In this document: one piece after another, positions 22,957 to 32,070 of the stretch
How the letters are laid out: each line of letters opens with the position of its first letter
How positions within the stretch are numbered: position 1 is the first letter of the stretch
NCBI RefSeq assembly: GCF_034047335.1
Contig: NZ_CP139137.1
Coordinates: forward strand, 806,001 to 870,000
Direction of reading: 5' to 3'
DNA: 64,000 bases
From: Chryseobacterium sp. JJR-5R
GTDB lineage: Bacteria; Bacteroidota; Bacteroidia; Flavobacteriales; Weeksellaceae
Notes under the pieces: model-generated
Databases searched by the model: none
What the model was told of the DNA's origin: nothing
The model's input: only the letters and a program-made list of their open reading frames with translations
Position numbers and translations under genes: made by a program

Positions 22957-22974
22957 CAATTCACATTTTCTATC

Positions 22975-24018
22975 ATGGCTAAAAAGAAAACGGTTACAGA
23001 ATCTAAATCGAATACAAAAAAAAGCAAGAATGATGTTGCAGTAGGGGTTGTCGGAAGCGGGAGTTTTGCAACGGCTATTGTAAAAATGCTTGTTGAAAAC
23101 TGTAAAGTGGTACATTGGTGCGTAAGAAACGAATACGTAAAAGGAGCCATTGAGCAGAGAGGCCATAATCCGACTTATCTTACGGCAGTGAATTTTAATC
23201 TTAAAAATTTAAAGCTTACCACCGATATCAATGAGCTGGTGTCTGCCTGTGACACCATTGTGCTGGCTACGCCGTCCATCTATCTTTCTGATATGATGGG
23301 TAATATGACCTGTGATTACAAAGACAAGATTTTCGTTTCTGCCATTAAAGGGATTATTCCCAAAGTAAATGATGTAGTGGCCCATTACCTGCGGGATGAA
23401 TTCAGGATTGGGTTCAGGAACCAGGCAGTTATTGCCGGGCCTTGCCATGCCGAAGAAGTAGCCATGGAGCGGCTTTCGTACCTTACGGTTGCTACGGTAG
23501 AAGAATCAACCTCTCAGAAATTGGTAGATATATTCAATTCTGATTTCATCAAGATGCGTTCCAGCAAAGATATCTTAGGAAATGAGTACAGCGCAATCCT
23601 TAAAAATATTTTCGCCATCGGAGCCGGGATTGCCAGTGGCCTGGGATACGGGGACAACTTTACGGCCGTTTTCGTCTCAAATGCCATCCGGGAAATGGAG
23701 ACCTTCCTTGAAGCCATCTATGAGGCACCGCGGGATGTGAATGAAAGTGCTTATTTAGGGGATTTACTCGTAACAGCGTATTCACTGTTCTCAAGAAACA
23801 GGAACCTCGGGAATCTGATCGGGAAAGGCTATACGGTAAAATCTGCAATCCAGTCTATGAACATGGTAGCAGAAGGATATTATGCAGCGGATTCTATTTA
23901 TAAGACCTCCAAAGAGAAAGGGCTGGCCCTTCCGATCATTGATACCATTTACGGAATTCTGTATGAAGGGAAAAATGCAGAAAAGCAATTCAAAAAACTC
24001 ACGACAAAACTAAATTAA
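22975..24018 (+). CDS. gpsA: Glycerol-3-phosphate dehydrogenase [NAD(P)+]
   Basis: A 347-residue cytoplasmic enzyme reducing dihydroxyacetone phosphate to sn-glycerol 3-phosphate for phospholipid synthesis. After a Lys-rich N-tail of about 18 residues comes the Rossmann motif GVVGSGSFATAIVKML, then AIKGIIPKVNDVVAHYL (active-site lysine segment), IAGPCHAEEVA and KNIFAIGAGIASGLGYGDN (substrate-binding signature). ATG 22975 is chosen over TTG 22954, which lies inside the promoter. It is monocistronic. Confidence 0.94.
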   Translation: MAKKKTVTESKSNTKKSKNDVAVGVVGSGSFATAIVKMLVENCKVVHWCVRNEYVKGAIEQRGHNPTYLTAVNFNLKNLKLTTDINELVSACDTIVLATPSIYLSDMMGNMTCDYKDKIFVSAIKGIIPKVNDVVAHYLRDEFRIGFRNQAVIAGPCHAEEVAMERLSYLTVATVEESTSQKLVDIFNSDFIKMRSSKDILGNEYSAILKNIFAIGAGIASGLGYGDNFTAVFVSNAIREMETFLEAIYEAPRDVNESAYLGDLLVTAYSLFSRNRNLGNLIGKGYTVKSAIQSMNMVAEGYYAADSIYKTSKEKGLALPIIDTIYGILYEGKNAEKQFKKLTTKLN

Positions 24019-24270
24019 TCCAGATCAACTGGATTGATTCGGGAATTTTATATCTGACACTTGGGTACCATTAATCTTAATGGTTGATTTTGCGATTTTG
24101 TTAGTCTTGTCATTGTATACCATCATTAAAACGTCATAAGTTGATTACTTTTGCCTATGTTTGAAAGGCAATACCCGTGTTCATATAAAATAAGGCAGAT
24201 AAATTGTTTAAACAAGCCTTTACTCTGAGAAGTTTTCCCGAAATTTGATATCATATTTAAATTTTAAATT

Positions 24271-25776
24271 ATGTCACAATCGCTTACAAGCAGAACGCCG
24301 AAACCGAAATACGACGTTGTCCTTATCGGTGGCGGGATCATGAGTGCCACCTTAGCTACTTTATTGCATGAATTTAATCCGGATCTGGATATTGCCATAT
24401 TTGAAAGACTGGGCAGGTTTGCCAAAGAAAGCACCGCAGCCTGGAACAATGCAGGAACAGGGCATTCTGCATTTTGTGAACTCAATTATACGCCTGAAAA
24501 ACCTGACGGAACCATAGATATCTCCAAAGCGGAAAGTATTGCGGAACAGTTTGAGATCTCCAAACAGTTCTGGTCTTATCTGATTACCAAAGGATACATT
24601 CAGGAGCCCAGAGACTTTATCAATTCCTGTCCGCACATGAGCCTGGTATTCGGTGAAAAAGATGCTGAATATTTAAAAAAGCGTCATGATAAGATGTCGG
24701 GTTCCGCTCTGTTCAAAGGAATGGAGTTTTCTACGGACCATGAAAAACTGAAAGAATGGATTCCTTTGGTCATGGGCAAAAGAAATCCTTCAGAAATTAT
24801 GGCGGCTACGAAAATGGACTTGGGAACAGACGTCAATTTCGGGGCCCTCACCAGAAAAATGGGCAGGCATCTGCTGGAAGATTCCAATGTTGAGGTTTTC
24901 CTTTACCATGAAGTGAAAGACATCGATCCCAAAGAAGACGGAACCTGGGAAATGAAAGTGAAAGACAGGATCCACAACCATAAACAGGAAGTAAGAGCAG
25001 ACTTCGTTTTCATCGGTGCAGGCGGATATGCGCTGCCGTTGCTGGAAAGTTCCGATATCAAAGAAAGCGAGGGGTACGGCGGATTTCCGGTTTCCGGGCA
25101 ATGGCTGGTAACCCATAATCAGGAATTGGTGGAGAAGCATCAGGCAAAAGTCTATACCCAGGCCACTGTTGACGCACCGCCTATGTCTGTCCCTCATTTG
25201 GATTTAAGGATTATTGACGGTCAGAAAGCCTTGCTGTTCGGACCTTTCGCAGGGTTTTCAACAAAATTCCTTAAAGAAGGAAGCTATCTTGACCTTCCTG
25301 AAAGCGTCAATACCAAAAACCTGAAATCTTTATTCGGGGCATGGTGGCATAATATTCCGCTGACAAAATATCTGGTTCAGCAGGTAGCAATGACCAAAGC
25401 ACAGAGGATACAGCATCTCAGGGAATTTGTTAAAGATGCCAGAGAAGAGGATTGGGAACTGAAAGTGGCAGGACAGAGAGTTCAGATCATCAAAAAAGAC
25501 GAAAAAGCAGGCGGCAAACTAGAGTTCGGTACTGAAGTGGTGGTCAATAAGTCCGGAACCATCGCTTCTCTGTTAGGCGCTTCTCCCGGCGCATCTACGG
25601 CAGTGTATGCCATGCTGAATGTCCTTGAAAAATGCTTTCCTGAAAAACTGAACGTAGAATGGAAAGAAAAATTACTGGAGATGATCCCTTCCTACGGCCA
25701 GAAGCTTTCCGCAAATCCGGAGCTTACCGAAAAAGTGAGGGATTATACCAAAGAAAAGTTAAAACTTGAATACTAA
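24271..25776 (+). CDS. mqo: Malate:quinone oxidoreductase
   Basis: A 501-residue FAD-dependent, membrane-associated enzyme oxidising malate to oxaloacetate and passing electrons to the quinone pool, in place of or beside malate dehydrogenase. The FAD motif VVLIGGGIMSATLATLLHEF is at about residues 13-32; AAWNNAGTGHSAFCELNYTP (from about residue 56) is the Mqo signature; GFPVSGQWL and LGASPGASTAVYAML (near 450) are also diagnostic. Full family length with no defects. Confidence 0.95.
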   Translation: MSQSLTSRTPKPKYDVVLIGGGIMSATLATLLHEFNPDLDIAIFERLGRFAKESTAAWNNAGTGHSAFCELNYTPEKPDGTIDISKAESIAEQFEISKQFWSYLITKGYIQEPRDFINSCPHMSLVFGEKDAEYLKKRHDKMSGSALFKGMEFSTDHEKLKEWIPLVMGKRNPSEIMAATKMDLGTDVNFGALTRKMGRHLLEDSNVEVFLYHEVKDIDPKEDGTWEMKVKDRIHNHKQEVRADFVFIGAGGYALPLLESSDIKESEGYGGFPVSGQWLVTHNQELVEKHQAKVYTQATVDAPPMSVPHLDLRIIDGQKALLFGPFAGFSTKFLKEGSYLDLPESVNTKNLKSLFGAWWHNIPLTKYLVQQVAMTKAQRIQHLREFVKDAREEDWELKVAGQRVQIIKKDEKAGGKLEFGTEVVVNKSGTIASLLGASPGASTAVYAMLNVLEKCFPEKLNVEWKEKLLEMIPSYGQKLSANPELTEKVRDYTKEKLKLEY

Positions 25777-25862
25777 ACACCTGTAATGAGCAATGGGTGA
25801 TAAGCAATAATCAGTTATCTTTGTAAATTACTTATTACCCATCACTTATCATTAAAACTGAA

Positions 25863-26264
25863 ATGTCTGATACCCTTGTAAAACCGGTCATCGCAAAAGA
25901 ACTTCTGGAATCTCTTCAGGCAAAAATAGAAGAGGAGCAGCAGGTGATTGTCCACTGCTGTTTTCCGGCATCGCCGTTTTTGGGAAACCTGATCAGGATC
26001 TGGAATACCACTTATCTTTTTGATAACCAGTCGGCACACGAGAGCAAGCTGATTCATGCAGAAAATATTACCATTTACCCGAACTGGACACCGGTTCCTT
26101 TTATGAGAGATTTTTGGTTTACCCTGGTTTTTTCAGGCCTCCCGAAAGACTGCAAAAGTTTTGATCTGAAAGAAGTAATTCCTGAAGAAGGCGGTTTTTT
26201 TGTAGAATCCATCAAACGGAACTCTTCAGATATTTACCGCGTAAAGATTTCTGAATCTTATTAA
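25863..26264 (+). CDS. Conserved hypothetical protein, flavobacterial
   Basis: A 133-residue cytoplasmic protein, no signal or membrane segment. It begins with a helix (AKELLESLQAKIEEEQQVIV) followed by an alternating, beta-rich region with CCFPASPFLGNLIRIWNTTY, ENITIYPNWTPVP and FWFTLVFSGLP. I do not recognise a family. It is 86 bp downstream of mqo on the same strand, but the gap contains direct repeats of TTACTTATTACCCATCACTT type, so co-transcription is not certain. Confidence 0.75.
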   Translation: MSDTLVKPVIAKELLESLQAKIEEEQQVIVHCCFPASPFLGNLIRIWNTTYLFDNQSAHESKLIHAENITIYPNWTPVPFMRDFWFTLVFSGLPKDCKSFDLKEVIPEEGGFFVESIKRNSSDIYRVKISESY

Positions 26265-26298
26265 TTCATGTTAGTCAGGGTCAGCCTGAAAGCCAAAT

Positions 26299-26437
26299 AT
26301 GGAAATAAAATTCAGTTTTTCACAACCATGCTGTGAAAAGCTGAATGTAAACCTTAAAAAAAGTACCGGTCAGCAGTAAAACCCTGAAGCCTTACGAAGA
26401 ACGGTTTGATCAGGTTTATTATGAAATAAATGACTGA
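26299..26437 (+). pseudogene. Possible small gene broken by one frameshift
   Basis: ATG 26299 opens MEIKFSFSQPCCEKLNVNLK and continues KSTGQQ to a stop at 26377. One base further the next frame reads KTLKPYEERFDQVYYEIND and stops at 26435-26437. Joined by a single-base shift they make a protein-like sequence of about 45 residues. The end overlaps an upstream ATG of the next gene. It could be a young pseudogene or chance; there is no known family. Confidence 0.3.
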
Positions 26438-26484
26438 TGATAAAATACTTAATGCTGCCGGAAATCAATGTAAATAAACTCATA

Positions 26485-27096
26485 ATGAAAAATCACCTGT
26501 TTATCTTTTTACTATTTCCGATAATAATCTTCGCACAGAAGGCTTCAAAAGAGGAGCTGGAAGTAAAAAAGTTTCAGAAAGCACTGAATGAAGAATACCT
26601 GAACCCGAAGGAAACGCCTTTGCGTGGAGATCATTTCACCAATTTCAAAGCACACCCGTTCTTTCCGGTTAATTTAAAGTACAGGGTTACGGCAAAACTC
26701 TTAAAAACAGAGCGTGCAGAACCTTTTGACCTTCCTACCTCATCCGGCAAAACAAAACCGTACCGGGAATACGGCAAGGCCACCTTTACTTTAGAGGGGA
26801 AACCCTATACGTTAACCCTGTACCAAAGCCTGGATTTGATAAAACAGGCAAAATACAGGAATTATCTTTTCCTCCCTTTCCGGGATCTGACCAGTGAAAA
26901 GGAAACCTACGGCGGAGGAAAGTACCTGGACCTTACCATCCCGAAAGGCAATACCATTGTGCTGGATTTTAATAAATCCTACCATCCGTACTGCGCCTAT
27001 AATGCGTATGATTACAACTGCCCGGTTGTGCCTGAGGAAAACAGGCTGCCCGTGGAAATCCGTGCAGGCGTTAAATATGAAGATATTTATCATTAA
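26485..27096 (+). CDS. DUF1684 family exported protein
   Basis: A 203-residue protein with signal peptide MKNHLFIFLLFPIIIFAQ. The DUF1684 core covers about residues 45-200, with FKAHPFFPVNLKYRV, YREYGKATFTLEGKPYTLTL, FLPFRDLTSEKETYGGGKYL and NKSYHPYCAYNAYDYNCPV, all typical. The signal peptide decides the start at 26485 instead of ATG 26437. The biochemical role of DUF1684 is unknown. A GNAT gene follows after 3 bp, so the two are co-translated. Confidence 0.88.
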   Translation: MKNHLFIFLLFPIIIFAQKASKEELEVKKFQKALNEEYLNPKETPLRGDHFTNFKAHPFFPVNLKYRVTAKLLKTERAEPFDLPTSSGKTKPYREYGKATFTLEGKPYTLTLYQSLDLIKQAKYRNYLFLPFRDLTSEKETYGGGKYLDLTIPKGNTIVLDFNKSYHPYCAYNAYDYNCPVVPEENRLPVEIRAGVKYEDIYH

Positions 27097-27099
27097 CCT

Positions 27100-27573
27100 A
27101 TGGTGAGCCTGCAGTTTTATAACGAAAGCGATTTTGCCGGAGTAAACTATACGCTGGATCATATCCAGGCGGCATATACTTCCACTGCAGCACTGGCACT
27201 GAACAGAATCTCAGAAAGGGACACCGGTCTGGAATTTGCCGTTACCGTTTTCAGCAATGAAAATCCTGCCGGGTTTTTTACCCTGGATTTCGGTGATGAC
27301 AAGCTTGATGCAACAGGCAACCCGGATTCCGTATTGCTGCGGTCTCTGTCCGTTAACCCGGAATTTCAGGGGAAAGGAGTAGGGAGACGCATTATGTTGC
27401 AGGTAGACGGCTTTATTCGCGAAAATTTTAAAGACTGCAATGAAATTGTTTTGGCTGTAAACCATGATAACAGTTCCGCTTACGAATTGTACCTTAAAGC
27501 GGGATATCACAATGAAGGCCGGACCAAAACCGGCAGAAACGGGCTGCAATATCTGATGTATAAAAAACTTTAA
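27100..27573 (+). CDS. GNAT family N-acetyltransferase
   Basis: A 157-residue acetyl-CoA-dependent acyltransferase. The core is SLSVNPEFQGKGVGRRIMLQ (motif A, acetyl-CoA pyrophosphate loop R/Q-G-x-G-x-R, about residues 82-101) followed by EIVLAVNHDNSSAYELYLKAGY (motif B). The N-terminal part is diverged, so the acceptor substrate cannot be named. Starts 3 bp after the DUF1684 gene. Confidence 0.9.
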   Translation: MVSLQFYNESDFAGVNYTLDHIQAAYTSTAALALNRISERDTGLEFAVTVFSNENPAGFFTLDFGDDKLDATGNPDSVLLRSLSVNPEFQGKGVGRRIMLQVDGFIRENFKDCNEIVLAVNHDNSSAYELYLKAGYHNEGRTKTGRNGLQYLMYKKL

Positions 27574-27646
27574 GAAATTTTTAATCCATATTCTTATGTT
27601 TGGCGTGATCCTTTCTTCTCAATTGAGGTAATTCAAATCATAAAAC

Positions 27647-28456
27647 ATGGAAATCTCTCTTCAAAATCAGGTGGCGGTAGTTACAGGAAGCTCCAGCGGA
27701 ATCGGGGCCGGAATCGTAAAATCTTTGGCATCAGCCGGGGCAACCGTTGTCGTTAACCATTCTTCCGAAAGGTCGGCCGGCGAAGCTGAAGCCATTCTCA
27801 AAGAAATCACCGAAGCAGGCGGAAAAGGAATTGTCTGTCAGTGTGATGTTTCCAAAGAAGACCAGGTAGTAAAAATGTTTCAGGACGTGGTTTCACAACT
27901 CGGCACTGTAGATATCCTGGTTAATAATGCAGGCGTTCAGAAAGATGCTAAATTTACTGAAATGACCCTCGACCAGTGGAACACTGTGATCGGCATTAAC
28001 CTTACCGGCCAGTTTCTCTGTTCCAGAGAGGCCATTAAAGAATTTCTCCGCCGCGGGATTGATCCTTCACGCTCCGTTGCCTGCGGAAAAATCATCCACA
28101 TCAGTTCGGTCCATGAAATTATTCCATGGGCAGGGCATGCCAACTACGCCGCGAGCAAGGGTGCCATCAGAATGCTGATGCAGACGCTGGCCCAGGAATA
28201 TGGGGCTGATAAGATCCGCGTGAATTCCATCTGTCCAGGTGCGATTCAGACACCGATTAATAAAGATGCCTGGAGCACTCCCGATGCATTAAACTCCCTG
28301 ATGAATCTGGTTCCTTACAACAGGATCGGACAGCCGCAGGATATCGGCAACCTTGCTGTTTTTTTGGCAAGTGACCTGGCAGATTATATTACCGGAGCCA
28401 GTATGTTCGTTGACGGCGGAATGACTACTTTTGAAAGCTTCTCAACGGGAGGATAA
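27647..28456 (+). CDS. Short-chain dehydrogenase, glucose-1-dehydrogenase-like
   Basis: A 269-residue classical SDR. VVTGSSSGIGAGIV (residues 11-24) is the NAD(P)-binding loop, then NNAGV (near 90), HISSVHEII with the catalytic serine, and YAASKGA with the Y-x3-K pair (near 163). The C-terminal FVDGGMTT is typical of glucose/3-oxoacyl reductase-like SDRs. The next gene encodes a GH63 glucosidase, so an aldose substrate is plausible: glucose released by the glucosidase could be oxidised here. That pairing is inference. Confidence 0.9.
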   Translation: MEISLQNQVAVVTGSSSGIGAGIVKSLASAGATVVVNHSSERSAGEAEAILKEITEAGGKGIVCQCDVSKEDQVVKMFQDVVSQLGTVDILVNNAGVQKDAKFTEMTLDQWNTVIGINLTGQFLCSREAIKEFLRRGIDPSRSVACGKIIHISSVHEIIPWAGHANYAASKGAIRMLMQTLAQEYGADKIRVNSICPGAIQTPINKDAWSTPDALNSLMNLVPYNRIGQPQDIGNLAVFLASDLADYITGASMFVDGGMTTFESFSTGG

Positions 28457-28623
28457 ATTTTTGGCGCACACTTCCGGCTTTCACTGCTCGCTTTTTTGTG
28501 CCTGACGCATTATCCGGAGCTTACAAAAAGAGCTCAGACATGCCGTTCAATCCGGGGCGCAGGGCACGCAGGCAGGAACGGAAGATATTTGATACTGAAA
28601 AAACGCAATATTTAAATAAAATT

Positions 28624-31278
28624 ATGAAAGAAAAAGACCGGTTGTCAGACATTGCATGGAAAAAATGGGGACCTTATGTAAGCAACAGGGAGTGGGGGCT
28701 TGTACGTGAAGATTACAGCGAAAACGGGGATGCCTGGAACTACACCAACCATGATACTGCAGAAGCTAAAACATACCGCTGGGGAGAAGAAGGGATCTGC
28801 GGAATCTGTGACAGCCTGCAGAAGCTGGTATTTTCGGTCGGATTCTGGAATAAGAAAGACAAGATGGTCAAGGAAAGGTTTTTCGGCCTTTCCAACGGGC
28901 AGGGCAACCATGGGGAAGATGTAAAGGAATACTTTTATTACCTGGATTCCACACCCACCCATTCCTATATGAAGATGTTGTACAAATATCCTCAGAATGC
29001 GTTTCCTTACGAAGACCTTATAAGTACCAATGCGGAAAAAACCAAGCAGGACCCTGAATACGAGCTTATAGACACCGGGATTTTTGACCGAAATGAATAT
29101 TTCGATATTTTTATAGAATACGCAAAGGAAAGCGGGCATGATATACTGGTAAAGCTTACAGTCATTAACAAATCTGAAAATGAAGCACCGCTGGTTATTC
29201 TGCCTACTCTATGGTTCAGAAATACATGGAGCTGGGGTTATGATGCGTATAAACCGCGGATGACTTCTGGAGAGGCAGACCGGATCAGCATCAGCCATAA
29301 AGACCTGGAAATTAAAAATATCTATGCCGGCCAGTCGGGAAAAGTTCTTTTTTGCGATAATGAAACCAATAATGAACGCCTTTACCAATCCCCCAATGCA
29401 GCAAAATACTGTAAGGACGGCATCAATGACTTCATTATCAACGGAAATACGCAGTCCGTCAATCCGGAAAATACCGGAACCAAAGCATCGTTCTTGATAG
29501 ATGAAACTTTTCAGCCGAAAGAAATAAAAACTTTTGAATTCAGGCTTTCTGATAAAGACCTGGACCAGCCTTTTGAAGATTTTAAAGATACTTTTGAAGG
29601 CAGGAAGAAAGAAGCAGATGAATTTTATCAGGAAATCCAGGACGGAATAGAAACGGATGACGAAAAAATGGTTCAGCGCCAGGCTTTTGCCGGCATGCTC
29701 TGGAATAAAATGTTCTACCATTACAATGTGGAGAAATGGCTCAAGGGCGATCCCGGCCAGATGCCTCCTCCAAAATCCCGCGAAAACATCCGTAATTCCG
29801 AGTGGAAGAGCCTTAACAATGAACACATCATTTCAATGCCGGATAAATGGGAATATCCCTGGTATGCTACCTGGGATCTTGCTTTTCATTCGATCAGTTT
29901 TGCACTGATTGATCCTGATTTTGCAAAACATCAGCTGAAACTGTTCCTCCTGGAATGGTATATGCATCCGAACGGCCAGCTGCCTGCTTATGAATGGGAT
30001 TTCAGCGATGTAAATCCTCCGGTTCACGCTTGGGCGGTCTTTCGTGTTTTCAAGATTGATGAATATTTAAAAGATAAGCCGGATATTGCTTTCTTGGAAA
30101 GCACATTTCAGAAACTGCTGATAAATTTTACATGGTGGGTCAATAAAAAAGACATTAACGGAAATAATATTTTTGAAGGCGGTTTCCTGGGGCTTGATAA
30201 CATAGGCGCTTTTGACCGCAATGCGGAATTGCCTGACGGCGAACATCTTGAGCAGTCTGACGGGACGAGTTGGATGGCTATGTTCGCTTTAAATATGATG
30301 AGAATTGCCATGGAACTGGCCCTGTATAATAAGGTCTATGAAGAAATGGCCATAAAGTTCTTTGAACATTTCCTTTCCATTGCAAATTCCCTTGATAATA
30401 TGGGTGAGGAATGTTTCAGCCTGTGGGATGAGCAGGATGAGTTTTTCTATGATGCTATTTCTTCAGGGTATGGCAATCATATGTATCTGAGATTGAGAAC
30501 TATTGTAGGTCTGATCCCGATGTTTGCCGTTGAGGTGATTGATGATGCCATGATCGAAAACCTGCCGAATTTCAAAAAAAGAATGCAGTGGGTACTTGAA
30601 AATAAGCCGGAACTCGCAGCCTTGGTTTCGCATTGGGACGTAAAAGGCCAGGATTCCAAACACCTGCTTTCCCTTTTGAGGGGCCACCGCCTTAAGAGGC
30701 TGTTGCACAGAATGCTGAATCCGGAGGAATTTTTAAGTGAATTCGGGGTGCGTGCCTTATCAAAGGAATATGAGGATAATCCGTACACCTTACAATTGAA
30801 CGGGACCGATTATACGGTTAAATATACACCTGCAGAAAGTGACAGTGCCCTTTTCGGAGGCAACAGCAACTGGCGCGGCCCGGTCTGGTTTCCCATCAAT
30901 TTCCTGATAATCGAAAGCCTGCAGCGTTTCTTCTTTTATTACAGCCCTGATTTCCTGGTAGAATATCCTACCGGAAGCGGGAATTATTCAAACCTGGATG
31001 AGATTGCAGATGCTTTAAGCAAACGGCTTTCAAAATTATTTTTAAAGGATGAAAACGGGAACCGCCCTTTCAACGGACAGTACCCGAGATTTCAGGACGA
31101 TCCGGATTTCAAAGACTATATCCTGTTTTATGAATATTTTCACGGGGACAACGGCCGTGGCGTAGGGGCTTCCCACCAGACGGGATGGACCGGCCTGATC
31201 ACCAAGATCCTGATGCCCAGATTCTCAAAAAAGAAAATTGCAGAATCGGAAACGGAACTTACAAAAGCTGATGAATAA
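28624..31278 (+). CDS. GH63 family glucosidase
   Basis: An 884-residue (alpha/alpha)6-barrel glycoside hydrolase of the GH63/MGH-type group (glucosidase or mannosylglycerate-hydrolase-like). ATG 28624 starts the conserved N-terminal MKEKDRLSDIAWKKWGPYVS, RQWG-like NREWGLVREDYS and TYRWGEEG region; an open frame from GTG 28498 adds unconserved basic residues. The barrel includes WYATWDLAFHSISFALIDPD (from about 415), LPAYEWDFSDVNPPVHAWA (near 450) and NSNWRGPVWFPINFL (near 755). There is no signal peptide, so it acts in the cytoplasm on glucosides. It pairs with the SDR upstream (167 bp). Confidence 0.9.
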   Translation: MKEKDRLSDIAWKKWGPYVSNREWGLVREDYSENGDAWNYTNHDTAEAKTYRWGEEGICGICDSLQKLVFSVGFWNKKDKMVKERFFGLSNGQGNHGEDVKEYFYYLDSTPTHSYMKMLYKYPQNAFPYEDLISTNAEKTKQDPEYELIDTGIFDRNEYFDIFIEYAKESGHDILVKLTVINKSENEAPLVILPTLWFRNTWSWGYDAYKPRMTSGEADRISISHKDLEIKNIYAGQSGKVLFCDNETNNERLYQSPNAAKYCKDGINDFIINGNTQSVNPENTGTKASFLIDETFQPKEIKTFEFRLSDKDLDQPFEDFKDTFEGRKKEADEFYQEIQDGIETDDEKMVQRQAFAGMLWNKMFYHYNVEKWLKGDPGQMPPPKSRENIRNSEWKSLNNEHIISMPDKWEYPWYATWDLAFHSISFALIDPDFAKHQLKLFLLEWYMHPNGQLPAYEWDFSDVNPPVHAWAVFRVFKIDEYLKDKPDIAFLESTFQKLLINFTWWVNKKDINGNNIFEGGFLGLDNIGAFDRNAELPDGEHLEQSDGTSWMAMFALNMMRIAMELALYNKVYEEMAIKFFEHFLSIANSLDNMGEECFSLWDEQDEFFYDAISSGYGNHMYLRLRTIVGLIPMFAVEVIDDAMIENLPNFKKRMQWVLENKPELAALVSHWDVKGQDSKHLLSLLRGHRLKRLLHRMLNPEEFLSEFGVRALSKEYEDNPYTLQLNGTDYTVKYTPAESDSALFGGNSNWRGPVWFPINFLIIESLQRFFFYYSPDFLVEYPTGSGNYSNLDEIADALSKRLSKLFLKDENGNRPFNGQYPRFQDDPDFKDYILFYEYFHGDNGRGVGASHQTGWTGLITKILMPRFSKKKIAESETELTKADE

Positions 31279-31379
31279 TTAAAGGCCAATGCTTTGTCCC
31301 AGACATCAATAAAATAATTTAAATATCTCAGATTTTAAAAATATAATTATTTGATTTTTAGCGGTTTGTTTTATATGCT

Positions 31380-32066
31380 TTACTCAAATATCTGTTGGAT
31401 GACCTCAAGTGAAGGCGGTATCTGGAAGTCTGTAATATGATAATGGTAATAGACAAGGAGGCTGTCCAGCAGGTCTTTTCTGTAAACCGGCGGGATTTTT
31501 ACACGGTAGGGGTCCGGAGCAGAAATGATCATTTTCCAGACGGCAGAAACTTCTTTATTGAACAGCTGGTGCATCGGTTCAGCAGAAAATGTGCCGGTCT
31601 CCGGATCAAGGAAATTCCCGGTATTCAGCAGAGGGGCAACCCCATGGATTTTTAAAATCTTAACTAAAAAAATATAATGTGCCTGATAATTCCGGTTTTC
31701 CAGTTCATGGATAAATTCATGAATGCTGACGAAAACATTCGGATTCTTATTTTCATGCCTGAGGTTCTGATTTAAAAAATCTGAAATAAAAAACACAACG
31801 GTGCTGCATTTTATGTCCGTATAAATGTCACTGCTTTTTACCATCTCGAATTTTGAAATGGTCTGTATTCCGTTTCCTTTTACCGGAAGCAAGGAAAAAC
31901 TCAGGTGGCTCAATGGCAGAAGCAGGGCTTTCTTCTTATTCTTTTTGGTATAAATACCTTTCAGGAAATAAGACTGGAAGCCGTCATCTTCCGTAAAACA
32001 ATGCAGGACCGCATCATTTTCACCATATTTTATATAAGATAATAAAAAACCGTTTTGTGAATTCAT
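31380..32066 (-). CDS. recO: DNA repair protein RecO
   Basis: A 228-residue RecO. The N-terminal OB domain (residues 1-80) begins NGFLLSYIKYGENDAVLHCF and GFQSYFLKGIYTKKNKKKAL; the helical domain follows. The usual zinc-finger cysteines are absent, as in many Bacteroidota RecO proteins. RecO loads RecA onto SSB-coated DNA with RecR. It is 4 bp downstream of porZ on the same strand, a synteny seen in flavobacteria. Confidence 0.88.
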   Translation of the reverse strand: MNSQNGFLLSYIKYGENDAVLHCFTEDDGFQSYFLKGIYTKKNKKKALLLPLSHLSFSLLPVKGNGIQTISKFEMVKSSDIYTDIKCSTVVFFISDFLNQNLRHENKNPNVFVSIHEFIHELENRNYQAHYIFLVKILKIHGVAPLLNTGNFLDPETGTFSAEPMHQLFNKEVSAVWKMIISAPDPYRVKIPPVYRKDLLDSLLVYYHYHITDFQIPPSLEVIQQIFE

Positions 32067-32070
32067 TAAT

